Notes: a model not told the origin generated them from the letters alone. A stretch of DNA of 64,000 nt from Diphasiastrum complanatum (GCA_029204225.1 CM055111.1:25982761-26046760), one strand, 5' to 3'. Shown: positions 1 through 13,249, numbered from the stretch's first letter. Program-made: numbers and translations.

Positions 1-63
1 GCTATGTGATGGCACTTTTCCTTGGATCTTGTGCTGAATTGCCTTCAAGTTGCCCTGTTGACG

Positions 64-1435
64 CTAGTCCCCTTTGTAATTCATCACTAAGAATTCTTTG
101 CAGTGATTGCGCCAAGAGACTTGGTAAAATCCGTTGGACTTCGTCGGATGCCAATTTCCCTCAGTTACCATTGGCGTGATGGATTCTACCATCTTTGTCT
201 TCTGTGATGATTTTACTTGTTTGCCCGAGGGTATCTTTGCGTACTTTGGGACTTTTGCTAGATTGTCCTCTTCGTCACTCGTTTCATAACCTGGTGGCAC
301 CAAGATTTTTCTTTTATAGTGCATTTGAGGTGGAAGGGTCACCACAGGTGCATGTCGGTCTACATAGGCCAAATGCCTCCTGGCTATTTGTGAATTTCTC
401 ATCAGGCAATCTCGGTATGGATGACTAACTCCGCATTGTGAACATGAGGGATCAAATGTTGATGAATCCCCTCTATGTGGACATTTAGCACGACGGTGTT
501 TTCCTTCGCATCCATAGCACCTAACTGAGTGCGATATGCCATCACCTCTAAGTTGATAGGCATACACCGGTAACAGATTTCCTTTTGGATCTTCCACAAA
601 ATAGACTGGTAGGTTGCTATGGTCCTCCATTGAGTTCGGTGACATGCAAGATGATATAACCAAAATTTCTTACTTGCCACTGTTTGTTGAAGAAACTCAT
701 GATTTAGATGGATCAATCTGACATCCATCCTTCTGGTGAGCTCCTTGTTGGCTTGATTCTGCTTCTGACCGTTGAACCGCTGCATCTTGCTGTCGAAGAA
801 CTTGTTGCTCTGTATTTTGTCCTTTTAATAAGCATGGATTCTTGATTGGACACTTGGTACTTGGATGATCTCCAAAGCAGAAGGTACATTCATCATTTTC
901 AAGAAACTTAATAGAGCGAGCATAAGCTTGCTGATAGCTTGAAGTGCAAGGTTCTTGGTCTTCCGCTGCACTTGATCTGCTTGACCTTGTTGCACTTCGT
1001 TGCCTTGCATGGGATTCCATTCTTGTTTGATCATCACTCGTTGTAGACCTTTGTTCCTTCGATTCCCCATTCTAAGCTTAGTATACTTTATTCTCAGCCT
1101 AATGTCCGTACTCTGACAGGTTTTCACACGTGTGAAACCTGCAAGTACAAGTTTTTGATCAATAATGATTGTGCTTGTTAGATTTATTCATCTAGATTTG
1201 ATCTAAATGCTATCTAATCTTGTGTAGATTGATAGGTTGATCTAATCTAACATCCAATTAAAATTGTGGATTTGATCCCGAGTGAGATTTCCATCAAGGC
1301 AGCTTCCTTACAAAGTTTTGCAAGCGACGCATAGGATGCTAACTCTTCCATACCAGATTTGATCCTTTTGGATAGTGTGGCATAGTATTTTGCCATGATG
1401 ATCTGTTGGAGAATCGGGGGATCACAATCCTTCAC
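64..1435 (-). pseudogene. Gypsy gag relic with zinc knuckles
   Basis: The gag-like coding region of the Gypsy fossil is spread over several reading frames. The segment near 1247-1435 has the helical, charged look of a Gypsy capsid. Downstream (lower coordinates) are three cysteine knuckles: CTFCFGDHPSTKC near 890, CSQCGVSHPYRDC near 420 and CYGCEGKHRRAKC near 500. All three have CX2CX3HX4C spacing, one residue shorter than the usual retroviral CX2CX4HX4C. The region is broken in several places. It could instead be a cellular zinc-knuckle protein, but its position behind a primer site and leader favours gag. Confidence 0.5.
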
Positions 1436-1500
1436 TAGATGATAGATCCAATAGGTGTAGTCTCGGATTGTTTCATCAGGGAACTTTTTTAATTTTGATA

Positions 1501-2038
1501 ATATGCACTTGCATCTGAGTCAGATTCACCTGATAACCAAGCTGAGAGAGTTACTTCCAAAGGAAACTCAAGAAATCTTGAAAAAAGTATCTTTTTTGGG
1601 GTTTTTTTAGTAAAATTATAAGATTGTCTGGGAACAAACCCTTACAAACTTGTATGCACCTATATTTGAGTCAGATTCACTTGCTCACCAAGCTGCGAGA
1701 GTTACTTGCCAAGAAAACTCAAAAAATCTTGAAAAAAGTGCATTTTTTGGGGGTTTTTTTTTGCAAAATTTTAACATTTTCTGGGAACAAACCCTCGCAG
1801 ACTAGTATGCACTTGTAACTGGGTCAGATTCACCTACTCACCAAGCTGTGAGAGTTACTTCCCAAGGAAACTCAAAAAATCTTGAAAAAAGTGCATTTTT
1901 TTGGGGTTTTTTTGGCGAATTTTGAGATTTTCTGGGAACTAATCTTCGTAGGCTGGTATGTACTTGTATATGAGCCAGATCCACCTGCTCACCAACCTGC
2001 GAGAGTTACTTCCTAGGGAAACTAAAAAATTTATTGTC
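1501..2038. repeat. ~152-bp tandem repeat, four copies, in Gypsy leader
   Basis: Four head-to-tail units begin near 1502, 1653, 1806 and 1957, with spacings of about 151-153 bases. Each unit contains a 'gagtcagattcac' block, a 'gagagttacttcc' block, an A-rich stretch, a T-rich stretch and 'ttttctgggaac'. The copies are clearly diverged. They lie in the leader between the primer site and gag of the minus-strand Gypsy fossil. Confidence 0.8.
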
Positions 2039-2637
2039 TGAGAAGGTTCTAGGCCACTTTTTGCTCTTGGGAACCTTCATAGGGGCATTTTTTTGGGATC
2101 TAACTCTCGCAGACCTCTTTGTTTCCTTGTCTCAGTGAGATGGAACTTCAAAGAGCTCTGTGAAGGTTAGTTTTGAGTTTTAATATTGTTTTTTTTACAA
2201 GGAATTTTTGAATTTTTATAGGGTTTTCTCTGTTTTTTCAAAATCTATTGGGAAGTAACCTTCGCAGGCTTCTATGCAGGTCTAGGACAGTACCCTGGAG
2301 CTGCTGCCAGTCATGCGAAGGTTAGTTCTTGCTGGTTTTTGAGAAATTAATATCTGATGAGATTTTGCCTCTCTTTTTTCCTCCAATAGCAAATTGAGTA
2401 TTTTTTTGAATTTTTATGGGGTTTTTTGGATTATTGGAAGGGATTGGGTGCTTGGAACTGATCCTCTCATCCCACAAGTACAAACAAACAAAAAATCATG
2501 AAAAACGGCAAAAACTAACACTACTCACACTATTCTACCCCTAAAATCCGATTTTTTTTGGTGAAAATGAAAGCGTAGGAGAGAAAAAGGAGAAAGAGAG
2601 AGAGAAGATGTTATGTGGTGAGACGAGAGTGTGGCGC

Positions 2638-2655
2638 TCCCCAGCAACGGCGCCA
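2638..2655 (-). other. tRNA-Asp-type primer-binding site of Gypsy element
   Basis: On the minus strand the sequence reads TGGCGCCGTTGCTGGGGA. This matches the 3' end complement of plant tRNA-Asp used by Athila and Tat elements, with one difference. The plus-strand bases just to the right begin with tg, as expected for an LTR ending in CA directly before the primer site. Confidence 0.7.
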
Positions 2656-3792
2656 TGTAAAAGGAGCTTCAGCCTTGTGAAGCCTGTGCTATTGCCAAAT
2701 CTCATAGGCGGCCTTTTCCTAGATTCAACATCAAGTCTCATCATCCTTTTGAGCTAGTGCACTCGGATGTTCACTTTTCATCTTCCAAGAGCAAAAGAGG
2801 AGCTACATGCTTTGTTACTTTCATTGATGATTATAGAAGATTTCCTTGGGTCACTTGTCTTCCAAATCTATGGTGTTTGATGTTTTCCTTAAATTCAAAG
2901 CTTTATTTGAAAAGCAATTCTCTTACAATTTGAAAGCTTTGAGATGTGATGGTGGGGGGACATATACCTCCAATTTAATGACTTTTGTGAGCAAGAGGGA
3001 GTGAGGAGAGAGTTTACTTGTGCTTATTTCCCCCAACAAAGAAAAAATAGAACTCTATGTGAATGTGCAAAAGCACTTAGAATAAAGGCATCTCTTCCAT
3101 AAGATTTTTGGGGGATGTGCCAATTATTTTTGTAATAGACTTCCAAATCTTTTTCTAGAAGGAAGATCACCATATGAGATGTTGTATAAGGCAAAGCCTG
3201 AGGTAGATCACCATAGGATCTTTGGTTGTATTTGCTTTGTGCATGTGCCTTTAGAGACTAGGGGAAAAAGGTGATCCTAGTTCTATCAAAGGGGTGATGA
3301 TTGGATATTCATCAACCAAGAAAGCATATAGAATCTTTGTTCCCTCTACTAACAAGATTGTTGTAAGTAGAGATGTGATATTCCATGAAGATCAAAAGGT
3401 CAACTTGGATGGGGCCGAGATCAAGTCAACTCACAGAGATTCACCAATTATCAATCTTGATGCCAATCAAGATGTGGTGGGGTCAAGGCTTGAGGAGGAG
3501 ATCTTCCGAACCAAGGAGGCTCACATATGTGGAGAAAGGCAAGCAAGTGGACAATGACACCTCTTATCATGCATTTTTCATTTCTCATGATGAGCCAAGG
3601 GATGTCCAAGATGCACTCCAATCAAAGGAGTGGTTTGAAGCCATGTCTAAGGAGTTTGATGCCTTGATCTCTAACAACACTAGGGAGCTTGTGGATCCAC
3701 CTATCAACAAGCATGTTATTGGATGAAAGTGGGTGCTTTGAGTGAAGTACAACAATGATGGATCTAACAATAGATTCAAAGCAGTGGCATAA
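2656..3792 (+). mobile_element. Copia integrase/RT fragment, broken
   Basis: This is a plus-strand Ty1/Copia fossil fragment. It starts inside the pre-integrase domain (residues CEACAIAKSHRRPF near 2675). It continues through the integrase core (VHSDV, FVTFIDDY) and the C-terminal integrase motif GYSSTKKAYRIFVPS (about 3300), and ends in the first part of reverse transcriptase (WFEAMSKEFDAL, about 3630). It is broken, with several interruptions. No LTRs are recognised at either end, so it is a truncated relic. Confidence 0.8.
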
Positions 3793-5930
<2,138 letters not shown>

Positions 5931-5935
5931 AGGTG

Positions 5936-6889
5936 TGCTGCAAATCAGGGTGACCTAGAGCATGAAAAACACAATTCTAGACACCAAAGTTTAGCGGAAG
6001 CTTGAGGATCTTGGATCTAATAAGCCCACAAGTTGCCTCGAGGCTTAAAAGACCGCATGCAACAACATGAATTGACATGCAAGAACGTTTAAGCAACATG
6101 CAAGCTCATGCAACAACATGCAAGAGCATGCACTAGAAAAATCAGATTCAGATTGACTTCTAATTGCTTCTACTCATAAGGAATGATAGAGCATATGCAA
6201 TAGAAATCTTGTGCAATTGATTTTGTTCAATTCTGACTATCCACTGAGGAGAAATGAAGGAACAAGCAAATTAGATCCAGCGCCCAATCAGATCTGAATG
6301 ATGGCTGTTCTGGTCATGGAGACACTTTGATTGAAGCTAGAAATCATAGGAATAGTAGTGCCCTCCTCCAAGGATCAGTATGCAACTGTCCTCATCGAAA
6401 TCTGATGAGAGGAGAGGGAGAAACATGTAAAAGATCAGATCAGATTCAACTGCGACCTCCTACAAATATTCAGATTAAGGAGACAATGAAAAATAATGAA
6501 GATGGAAGATGATTCCAGTCAACACACTTCTCCAATTCGTGGAGGCTCTATTTAATAGAAATGATGTAGGTACAAAGCATGGCATGCTATTGCCAAGTGT
6601 CCAAGGTATGTGGCAATTTGCATGTGTCTAATTCGTCATGCATGCATCTTGCATGTTGCATGCAAACTAGGATATGTGGCAAACTAACTTCTTCTCCCCC
6701 ATGCACATGTGCATGGGGGTCTACCAAACTTAAGTGGACAAGTGGCATCATCATGCAAGAAGGCCCTCCACGAGTTTGGTGCTAATTTTTTTTTTTTTTT
6801 GCCTAAGTTTACTTGGGCCTTAAAAACTTTGGCCCCAAATAAAACCATGTGCTATGTTTTATTTATTTAACTAGGTTTATATTTCAACA
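5936..6889 (-). repeat. 3' LTR of the gag-only element at 5936-9678
   Basis: This is a 954-bp LTR. On the minus strand it opens TGTTGAAATATAAACC and closes TTTGCAGCA. It contains many CATGCA/TGCATG words (6050-6135 and 6595-6665). Its right-hand direct copy is 9116-9678. Confidence 0.85.
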
Positions 6890-6903
6890 ACTCTCCCTTA
6901 AAC
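6890..6903 (-). other. Polypurine tract of the gag-only element
   Basis: On the minus strand the bases reading into the LTR are TTTAAGGGAGAGT. This purine run sits immediately before the LTR's TGTTG, as expected for plus-strand priming. Confidence 0.7.
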
Positions 6904-7002
6904 CTATTTAAATAAATAACTCCTAATGCCTCTTACAAAACTTATTTCCATGCTGAACTCCACATGTTTCGAGAGTGCAATAATTTCCTCTCTGGGCTTG
7001 GA

Positions 7003-7629
7003 TTATATACATGGTAAGAATATATAGCCAAAACCCATTCTTGGAAATGGTTGTGAGTCATCCATTGTCCTGGCTGGCTTACTTGAGACATTATAAAATG
7101 TCTCTGTATATTGCTGATGTAGGGGGACTGTTGCAAGCTGCAACAAACTGGCATTCTGAAACATAGAACCAGGCAACAATGTGGCTGGCAAACTAGACTG
7201 CTCTTCATCTCCATCCTGCCATGTGTCGAAAAGATCTGTATGCACCATCTGTAGATATAGCAAGTCGAAAGTAGTGTCGGGACAACGCCCAACCAAAGTA
7301 AATGAGGCATCTTCCATAAATGATTGTTGATGCAAAGGCTCCAACATTCGGACCTCAGCACTTTCGGGTGATGCCACATGCGAGACAGGTACTAGTTGAG
7401 GAATTGTCATCTCAGGAACTCTCTCTGGCTCTGACACTAGTTCTTGGCAATCTACATCCTTACTTGGCTGCATCACTAGTTGAATTACACTAGCATCTGT
7501 TTGCACTTGCAAGAAAGGATCATATTCTAGCAAGGCATTTTCTAAGTCCAAGATTACTTGTTCATGGTAACTTGGCTTGTCAACATCTGCTATTCTGAAG
7601 CGGTTTTCATCCTGCACTAGACAAGACAA
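7003..7629 (-). CDS. Unrecognised second ORF of the gag-only element
   Basis: This is an open frame of 208 codons on the minus strand, overlapping the end of the gag frame by 13 bases and ending about 110 bases before the polypurine tract. The product is acidic, rich in Asp, Glu, Pro, Val and Gln, with no Cys/His knuckle, protease DSG motif, integrase or polymerase motif. The short overlap suggests expression with gag, for example by re-initiation or frameshift, but this is inference. I do not recognise the family, and it could be the remains of coding sequence that has drifted. It is fossil-element DNA, so its integrity is not analysed further here. Confidence 0.5.
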   Translation of the reverse strand: MSCLVQDENRFRIADVDKPSYHEQVILDLENALLEYDPFLQVQTDASVIQLVMQPSKDVDCQELVSEPERVPEMTIPQLVPVSHVASPESAEVRMLEPLHQQSFMEDASFTLVGRCPDTTFDLLYLQMVHTDLFDTWQDGDEEQSSLPATLLPGSMFQNASLLQLATVPLHQQYTETFYNVSSKPARTMDDSQPFPRMGFGYIFLPCI

Positions 7630-8678
7630 ACAAATTCATCAATAGTTTGTTGAAACTCCCCCTCAAGGTGAGCTTCTAGAATCATTTCCTTCATTATAGA
7701 AGGTAGCTGCAGGTCTTCAGGATCCTGCATGCAATATTTCTCCACGATGGGAGACAAATTCATAGGCACATACATAGACACTGATTTCTCAATATCATTC
7801 TGCGTGCACTTGGTGGAGGTTTGTGCAACATAGGCATAGTTGTATTCAGGTTCTTGATGATAAGAACACACATGCTTCTCATTTGAAAAGCTCTTTCCTG
7901 GTTGTCTGCTTCTATCAGCTACATCTGTAACTGCATGTGTTTTTGTTTCTTGCTGTTTATCTTTGAAAGCATTTTTGAAGCTATCTTGTGACCTCTTGTC
8001 ACAAAATGCTACTGCATGTCCTGTCTTCTTACAAAAATTACAAGAGATATGAGGATCGAAGAAACATGAATTTTTAGAATGTCCAACTTTACCACAGTGT
8101 TGACATTTGTTGTCCTTTCCCTTGCCTTTCTGTCGGTTGTTCTGCTTCTGGCCTGCATAATACGCCTGGTGTAGAGAATCCTCCTTTTGCTTGGATCCTT
8201 TAGCTTTAGCTGTGTCATCATGAATATGGAACTCCTTTTCTCTCATCAGCTCCTCTCGAAGTAAAGCTACTTTAGCTTTTTCATAAGTCATATATGCCTG
8301 CATGGTGATGGATGTCTTGAAATTCCTGTAAGAGACTGGAAGACCTCTCAACAGGATAATTAGCTTTTTCTTCTCCGGAATTACATGCTCAGGTCCTGCA
8401 AATTCTAAATGAAGAAACAACTTTTCCAAAGACTCAATGTAATCACTTACAAGATCTTCTCCTGTCCATCTATGAGCATAAAGTTGATCAGTGAAAAAAC
8501 AGATGTCTTGAAGAGAAGGATGCTCAAAATCTGTCCTGATAGCATCAATAAGATCAGAAGCTTTATTCATACTTGGATATGCAAGTCTTATCTTCAAGGA
8601 TAGAGATGAACCTATTATGCCAATAGCCTTGCTATTAGCAATCCTCCATTGATCACACTCAACTTTATTACCATCCAT
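7617..8678 (-). CDS. Copia-type Gag polyprotein (gag-only element)
   Basis: This is a 353-codon open frame encoding a Copia-type Gag. Residues about 1-150 match the UBN2/Retrotran_gag_2 capsid fold (AIGIIGSSLS, LRGLPVSYRNF). A basic linker follows, then two canonical CX2CX4HX4C zinc knuckles at residues 192-205 (CQHCGKVGHSKNSC) and 213-226 (CNFCKKTGHAVAFC). The tail is about 125 residues without a protease motif. Gag packages element RNA into virus-like particles. The similarity to capsid continues a little upstream of the first in-frame ATG, so the true N-terminus is uncertain. Confidence 0.8.
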   Translation of the reverse strand: MDGNKVECDQWRIANSKAIGIIGSSLSLKIRLAYPSMNKASDLIDAIRTDFEHPSLQDICFFTDQLYAHRWTGEDLVSDYIESLEKLFLHLEFAGPEHVIPEKKKLIILLRGLPVSYRNFKTSITMQAYMTYEKAKVALLREELMREKEFHIHDDTAKAKGSKQKEDSLHQAYYAGQKQNNRQKGKGKDNKCQHCGKVGHSKNSCFFDPHISCNFCKKTGHAVAFCDKRSQDSFKNAFKDKQQETKTHAVTDVADRSRQPGKSFSNEKHVCSYHQEPEYNYAYVAQTSTKCTQNDIEKSVSMYVPMNLSPIVEKYCMQDPEDLQLPSIMKEMILEAHLEGEFQQTIDEFVCLV

Positions 8679-8792
8679 TAGAGTTGGTTCAAGATATAAC
8701 TTAGTAGCTATTTCCCAACACCCTGGATGTTGCCGGAGTTGATATTGTATCTCTCTAACCCATGCATGATAGTTTGAAGAGGATTCTAGATG

Positions 8793-9059
8793 GCTCTATC
8801 ATTCCTTATGAGTAGAAGCAATTAGAAGTCAATCTAAATCTGATTTTTCCAGTGCATGTTGTTGCATGAGCTTGCATGTTGCTTAAACGTTCTTGCATGT
8901 CAATGCATGTTGTTGCATGCGGTCTTTTAAGCCTCGAGGCAACTTGTGGGCTTATTAGATCCAAGATCCTCAAGCTTACGCTAAACTTTGGTGTCTAGAA
9001 TTGTGTTTTTTCATGCTCTAGGACACCCTGATTTGCAGCAATGGTATCAGAGATTTAGG
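8793..9059 (+). repeat. LTR end segment and primer site in inverted orientation
   Basis: Bases 8793-9040 are the reverse complement of 5936-6192, the LTR end next to the primer site. They are followed by TGGTATCAGAGATTTAGG (from 9042), a tRNA-Met-type primer-binding site, on the plus strand although the element reads on the minus strand. The whole element is still framed by matching target duplications. Confidence 0.75.
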
Positions 9060-9683
9060 CTCTATACTTTTCTTGCTTGGTTACTTGTGTCAATTCATTA
9101 TTCTCATCATGGCAGTGCCCGATCAGATCTGAATGATGGTTGTTCTGGTAGCGCCCTCCTCCAAGGATCAGTATGCAACTGTCCTCATCGAAATCTGATG
9201 AGAGGAGAGGGAGAAACATGTAAAAGATCATATCAGATTCAACTGCGACCTCCTACAAATATTCAGATCAAGGAGACAATGAAAAATGATGAAGATGGAA
9301 GATGATTCCAATCAACACACTTCTCCAATTCGTGGAGGCTCTATTTAATAGAAATGATGTAGGTACAAAGCATGGCATGCTATTGCCAAGTGTCCAAGGT
9401 ATGTGGCAATTTGCATGTGTCTAATTCGTCATGCATGCATCTTGCATGTTGCATGCAAACTAGGATATGTGGCAAACTAACTTCTTCTCCCCCATGCACA
9501 TGTGCATGGGGGTCTACCAAACTTAAGTGGACAAGTGGCATCATCATGCAAGAAGGCCCTCCACGAGTTTGGTGCTAATTTTTTTTTTTGCCTAAGTTTA
9601 CTTGGGCCTTAAAAACTTTGGCCCCAAATAAAACCATGTGCTATGTTTTATTTATTTAACTAGGTTTATATTTCAACAAGGTG

Positions 9684-10384
9684 GAGATGATCAATGCTGC
9701 CTAACGGTCGGGGGCTATCACACCTCGCCTACAAGTGGATGAGGAAGGGAGCAAGCCTGAGTGATATGCAAGATGTTCGTAGGAAGACAATGCTTGAACC
9801 ACAAACAACAAAAACGGTCAAGCCGTGGTTAGAAGACACGCCAGCAACAATCGAACAATCTAGGTTGTTTTTGGTGGGGTAGGTCCCCTCTAGTGGCAGA
9901 CAAACAACACTTGGGCCCTCTTAGGCCGTCTAGGATCTAACAAGGGCGCTCTAATAGTAGGCACACATAAGATGAGACATTCAGTAGTTTTTTTCAAAGG
10001 TTGAGACAACCGTGCCACACCTTCCACCACCATTCATAGATCCTCTACACTTTTTGCACCCACCACAATTTCCATCACCATACTCAAATAATCTACACCT
10101 TCTACACACCATCATCCTTGACCCATTGAGAGCACCCACATCCACAAACATTCCCACACACATAATATCAACACTTTTTATCAAGCACCTCAATTCTATC
10201 CAACATAGAATCAGTTGATCTACTCTTTTTATTGAACCATGTGACATTACTTGCTATAAAAAACACTTTTATGGGCTCACCAAAAGAATTTTGCAAAATG
10301 CACACTTGAGGAGAACAAGCTTACTAGTACTATCAAAATTAGTAAAGAGCACATGAGAAGAGAATGGGGCTTTTCACTTGATGT
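9684..10384. other. Unassigned sequence
   Basis: No recognisable gene is present. An open frame at 9694-9882 and a Pro/His-rich frame at 10012-10218 show no known motif. Confidence 0.45.
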
Positions 10385-11640
10385 CACCTCCTTTGTCATG
10401 AAAGCCCTTTGATTAGAAATAATGCAAGTATCAAGGTTATAAAGTCTACCTTGTCTAAGGCCTTTTCAATCAAGACATCTCCCTTCTTTATGTAACAAGA
10501 ATCTCCATCAAACTCTACTAAGAAGACTCTTTGAAAGTGAAGGAATGTACAATACATTTTTATGTTTTGATTTTCTCTTGTTTGCGAGAGTAAGAGAAAT
10601 AGAGCCAATACCTTCAATGACACACTCACCATCATTTGCCATGTAGATCACTTGCTGACTCCTTCATAGGCAACTAAGGAAGAAAAGAATTTCTCATGAC
10701 TAGTCATATGAGAACTAGCTCCACTATCAATCCACCATGACTCTTTGTCACTTTCACTTGAAATAAGACTTAAAGACAACAAAAGAGAATCAACAACTTC
10801 ATAACTAACTTCTTCATCATTAGTAAAGTTGCTTTGCTTGCTATCTTCTAATTGCTCTCTTTGATTTTTATAGCACGCATTAGAAAAATGACCCTTTTTG
10901 CCACAATAAAAGCACTTGAGTTTAGACTTATCCTACTTACCACCATATGAGGATGTTGCTTCACCTTGCCCTTGATCCATGGTGCTCTTCTTGTTGAAGT
11001 TCCACTGGCCCTTCTTACCACCATAAGAGGCCGTTGCCTCACCTTGCCCTTGATCCATGGTGCTCTTCTTGTTGAAGTTCCACTTGCCTCCTTTGTTATT
11101 TCCTTTGGTGAAGAGTACCTCTTCCTCTCCAACCTTGGTAGAAGTAGGTTTACTTCTAGTCTTGACATTGATAACCCTATCCTCTTCGGCCACCTCTTGC
11201 AATTCTTCAATAGATGGCAAAGTTTTTGGAATAGCAAAACTATGAACAAGATTAGCATAACCCTCTCCTAAGCCATTAAGAAGCACTTGAACAATCTCAA
11301 TGTTACCAATCACCATGAAGAGATTTAACCTTCATTACATAAGAGTTAGCACTCTCACCTTTCTTTTGAAGCTTCGAAGGATTTTCCTTCTTAGAGTGAG
11401 CACCCTAGATGTGACTCATAAATTCCTTGAAGAGTCATCCATGCCTCATAAGATGATGTACTAGCTCCTACCTCCTTGAGAAGCTCATTTGAGATATTCA
11501 CCTTGATGATGTGTAAAGACCTCTTGGCCTTCCTTCGATAAATGATTTGATCTTGCATAATATTAGGCTCCTCTTCAATACCTAACACAATATCCATCAT
11601 ATCATTCATAGATAGCAAAGATTCCATCCTTACCTTCCAT
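10385..11640 (-). mobile_element. Copia gag-protease relic, broken
   Basis: This is a minus-strand Copia fossil. The capsid part (about 11100-11627) carries MESLLSMNDMMDIV and ISNELLKEVG. A zinc knuckle CFYCGKKGHFSNAC lies near 10900, and a protease region WWIDSGASSHMT near 10725 is followed by a pre-integrase stretch to about 10400. A ~72-bp direct duplication (about 10935-11085) repeats the block KKSTMDQGQGEA. It is broken in several places and no LTRs were found. Its capsid is strikingly similar to that of the 1030-residue ORF at 38135-41227, so both belong to one Copia lineage. Confidence 0.8.
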
Positions 11641-13249
11641 ATTGAGTAGTTGCTTGAGGAAGCTTATCATTGCTCTCCAACAAAAACCCTCTTTGGTTTG
11701 CCATGATGATAAAACTTCTTCAACCTATTCCAATGCACTTAGCACTCACTTGAATCTTCAACAAATGAAATCACAAAGGTCTGGAACTACACAAATGTCT
11801 CTCTTAATGTCACAACTAGTCAACGAGCACATAGAATGTGATAAATCTTGATCAACACATGATCACTCCACAACAAAATGAATCTTGAAAGATATTGAAA
11901 ACACTCTTGAAAAGGTTAAGAGCCTTTGCTACAAGAGATCCTATTAGAACTTTGAAAATTCACAAACATTCATACTATTGAAAGAATCAAAATCTATATG
12001 CAAAACTAGACTTCCTGTTCTAGATGGAGCTTTTGTATCAACCACAAGAACTGAAAATCTACTACTCTTAACCAATTTGACCTAAGACATGCATCCACTT
12101 TTTACACATGAAATTACTAGATTTGATAGTCAAGTAGCTAGTTGACAATTTCTCACAAGCCTTGGTAGAGATGATAAGCAAGAGGCTGAGATATTTAAGG
12201 GTTGGAGTCGAAAGCAAAGGCTTTATGTAGTAGTTGGAGGCACACATCCACAGGTACACATTCCACACATGTTTTATAACCTTAACCCGTCATTTGCTAG
12301 TGTTGACACGACAACCTCTAGAGAGGCCATGAAAAGGGTACTACGTGTGACACCACCTGGCAACCACCTTCAGTTGAAACTTTGAGCACTACACTCCTTA
12401 GAGCAGCACTGAATAGGGATAACTATGAGCTTTAGGTATTGAAGGACATGGAAAGAGCATTAATGCTCCATTGGAGTAGATGCGTGTATTGACATCAGTC
12501 AGAGGCCCATAGGTACAATCTTCTTTAGTGCACTAGATGAGGTGCATTCAACAAAATACATTTACGAGCACATATGGGCACAATTGACGGAGATTGACTT
12601 TGCCAATGTTGTTCAAGTGGTTATTGACAATTCTCTGATTGTAGTGGCATGAGAATGTTGTTGATAAGTGAGTTCCCAAGCATAGTTTGGCCACCTTGCG
12701 CTACACACACTAAATCAATCTTCTCATGCACGACATCGGCCACCTTGATTGGTTTTCAGACATCACTGAATTTAGTATGCATCTTGTCACCCTCGGGAGG
12801 AGGGAGTGCCATGTCTAGAAAACTACCTATACCTCAAGAAGCCTACAGCCATGTGTTTTTCTTATCACTTGCTAGTTTTGAATTGTTGCATTGCAAAAAG
12901 ATTTGTAAGTTTTTTTTTGAAAAATATCAAAAAGATTGTGGGAAGATTAAACTTTAGTAGAAAATAGTTCTTTAAGAAGAAAATAAATTCAAATCGACAA
13001 GTGGTTCCCTTTGAGTCATACATTGGAATTTGTAGCAAACTAGAAACTCCAATAATTTGATTTGAATCACATTTGTTGCTTTGATGGATCCATGGAGAAT
13101 TTTCTCTTTTCTTGATCCAATGCATAACAAATCACTTTCAATGTTGGAGCTAAATGAAGTAGTTTCTCAACACAAACATGAAGCTAATCTTGAAGGCCAC
13201 ATATATAGCATTCAATGGATGGAGGAGATTATGCCCAAATGTGATTCGA

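Larger units (their letters stand above)
1..2655 (-). mobile_element. Gypsy (Athila/Tat-like) LTR element, 5' part, broken
   Basis: This is the 5' part of a Ty3/Gypsy fossil read on the minus strand and running off the left edge. Its order is primer-binding site (2638-2655), a long non-coding leader (about 1440-2637) and a gag-like region with zinc knuckles (about 64-1435). No pol is inside the window. The tRNA-Asp primer site and long leader are typical of the Athila and Tat lineages, so I infer that lineage rather than seeing it in pol. The 5' LTR is not recognisable: a Copia fragment starts about 15 bases beyond the primer site. The gag region is broken in several places and looks old. Confidence 0.6.
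5936..9678 (-). mobile_element. Non-autonomous Copia-type LTR element with gag and a second ORF
   Basis: This is a compact LTR element (about 3.74 kb) read on the minus strand and bounded by a perfect 5-bp target duplication, AGGTG, at 5931-5935 and 9679-9683. The left (3') LTR is 5936-6889 and runs tg...ca. A polypurine tract lies next to it at 6890-6903. The right (5') LTR has a direct copy of the left LTR at about 9116-9678. A further ~250-base LTR end segment with the primer-binding site TGGTATCAGAG lies in the opposite orientation at 8793-9059. Only gag and one unrecognised ORF are encoded: no protease, integrase or RT is seen. Where they align, the LTRs differ by roughly 1% by eye, so the insertion is fairly young. 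It must have used enzymes supplied by an autonomous relative. Confidence 0.85.

Noticed and set aside
195-428. Plus-strand ORF opposite the Gypsy gag relic
   Set aside because: It is antisense to a frame with three zinc knuckles and has no motif of its own.
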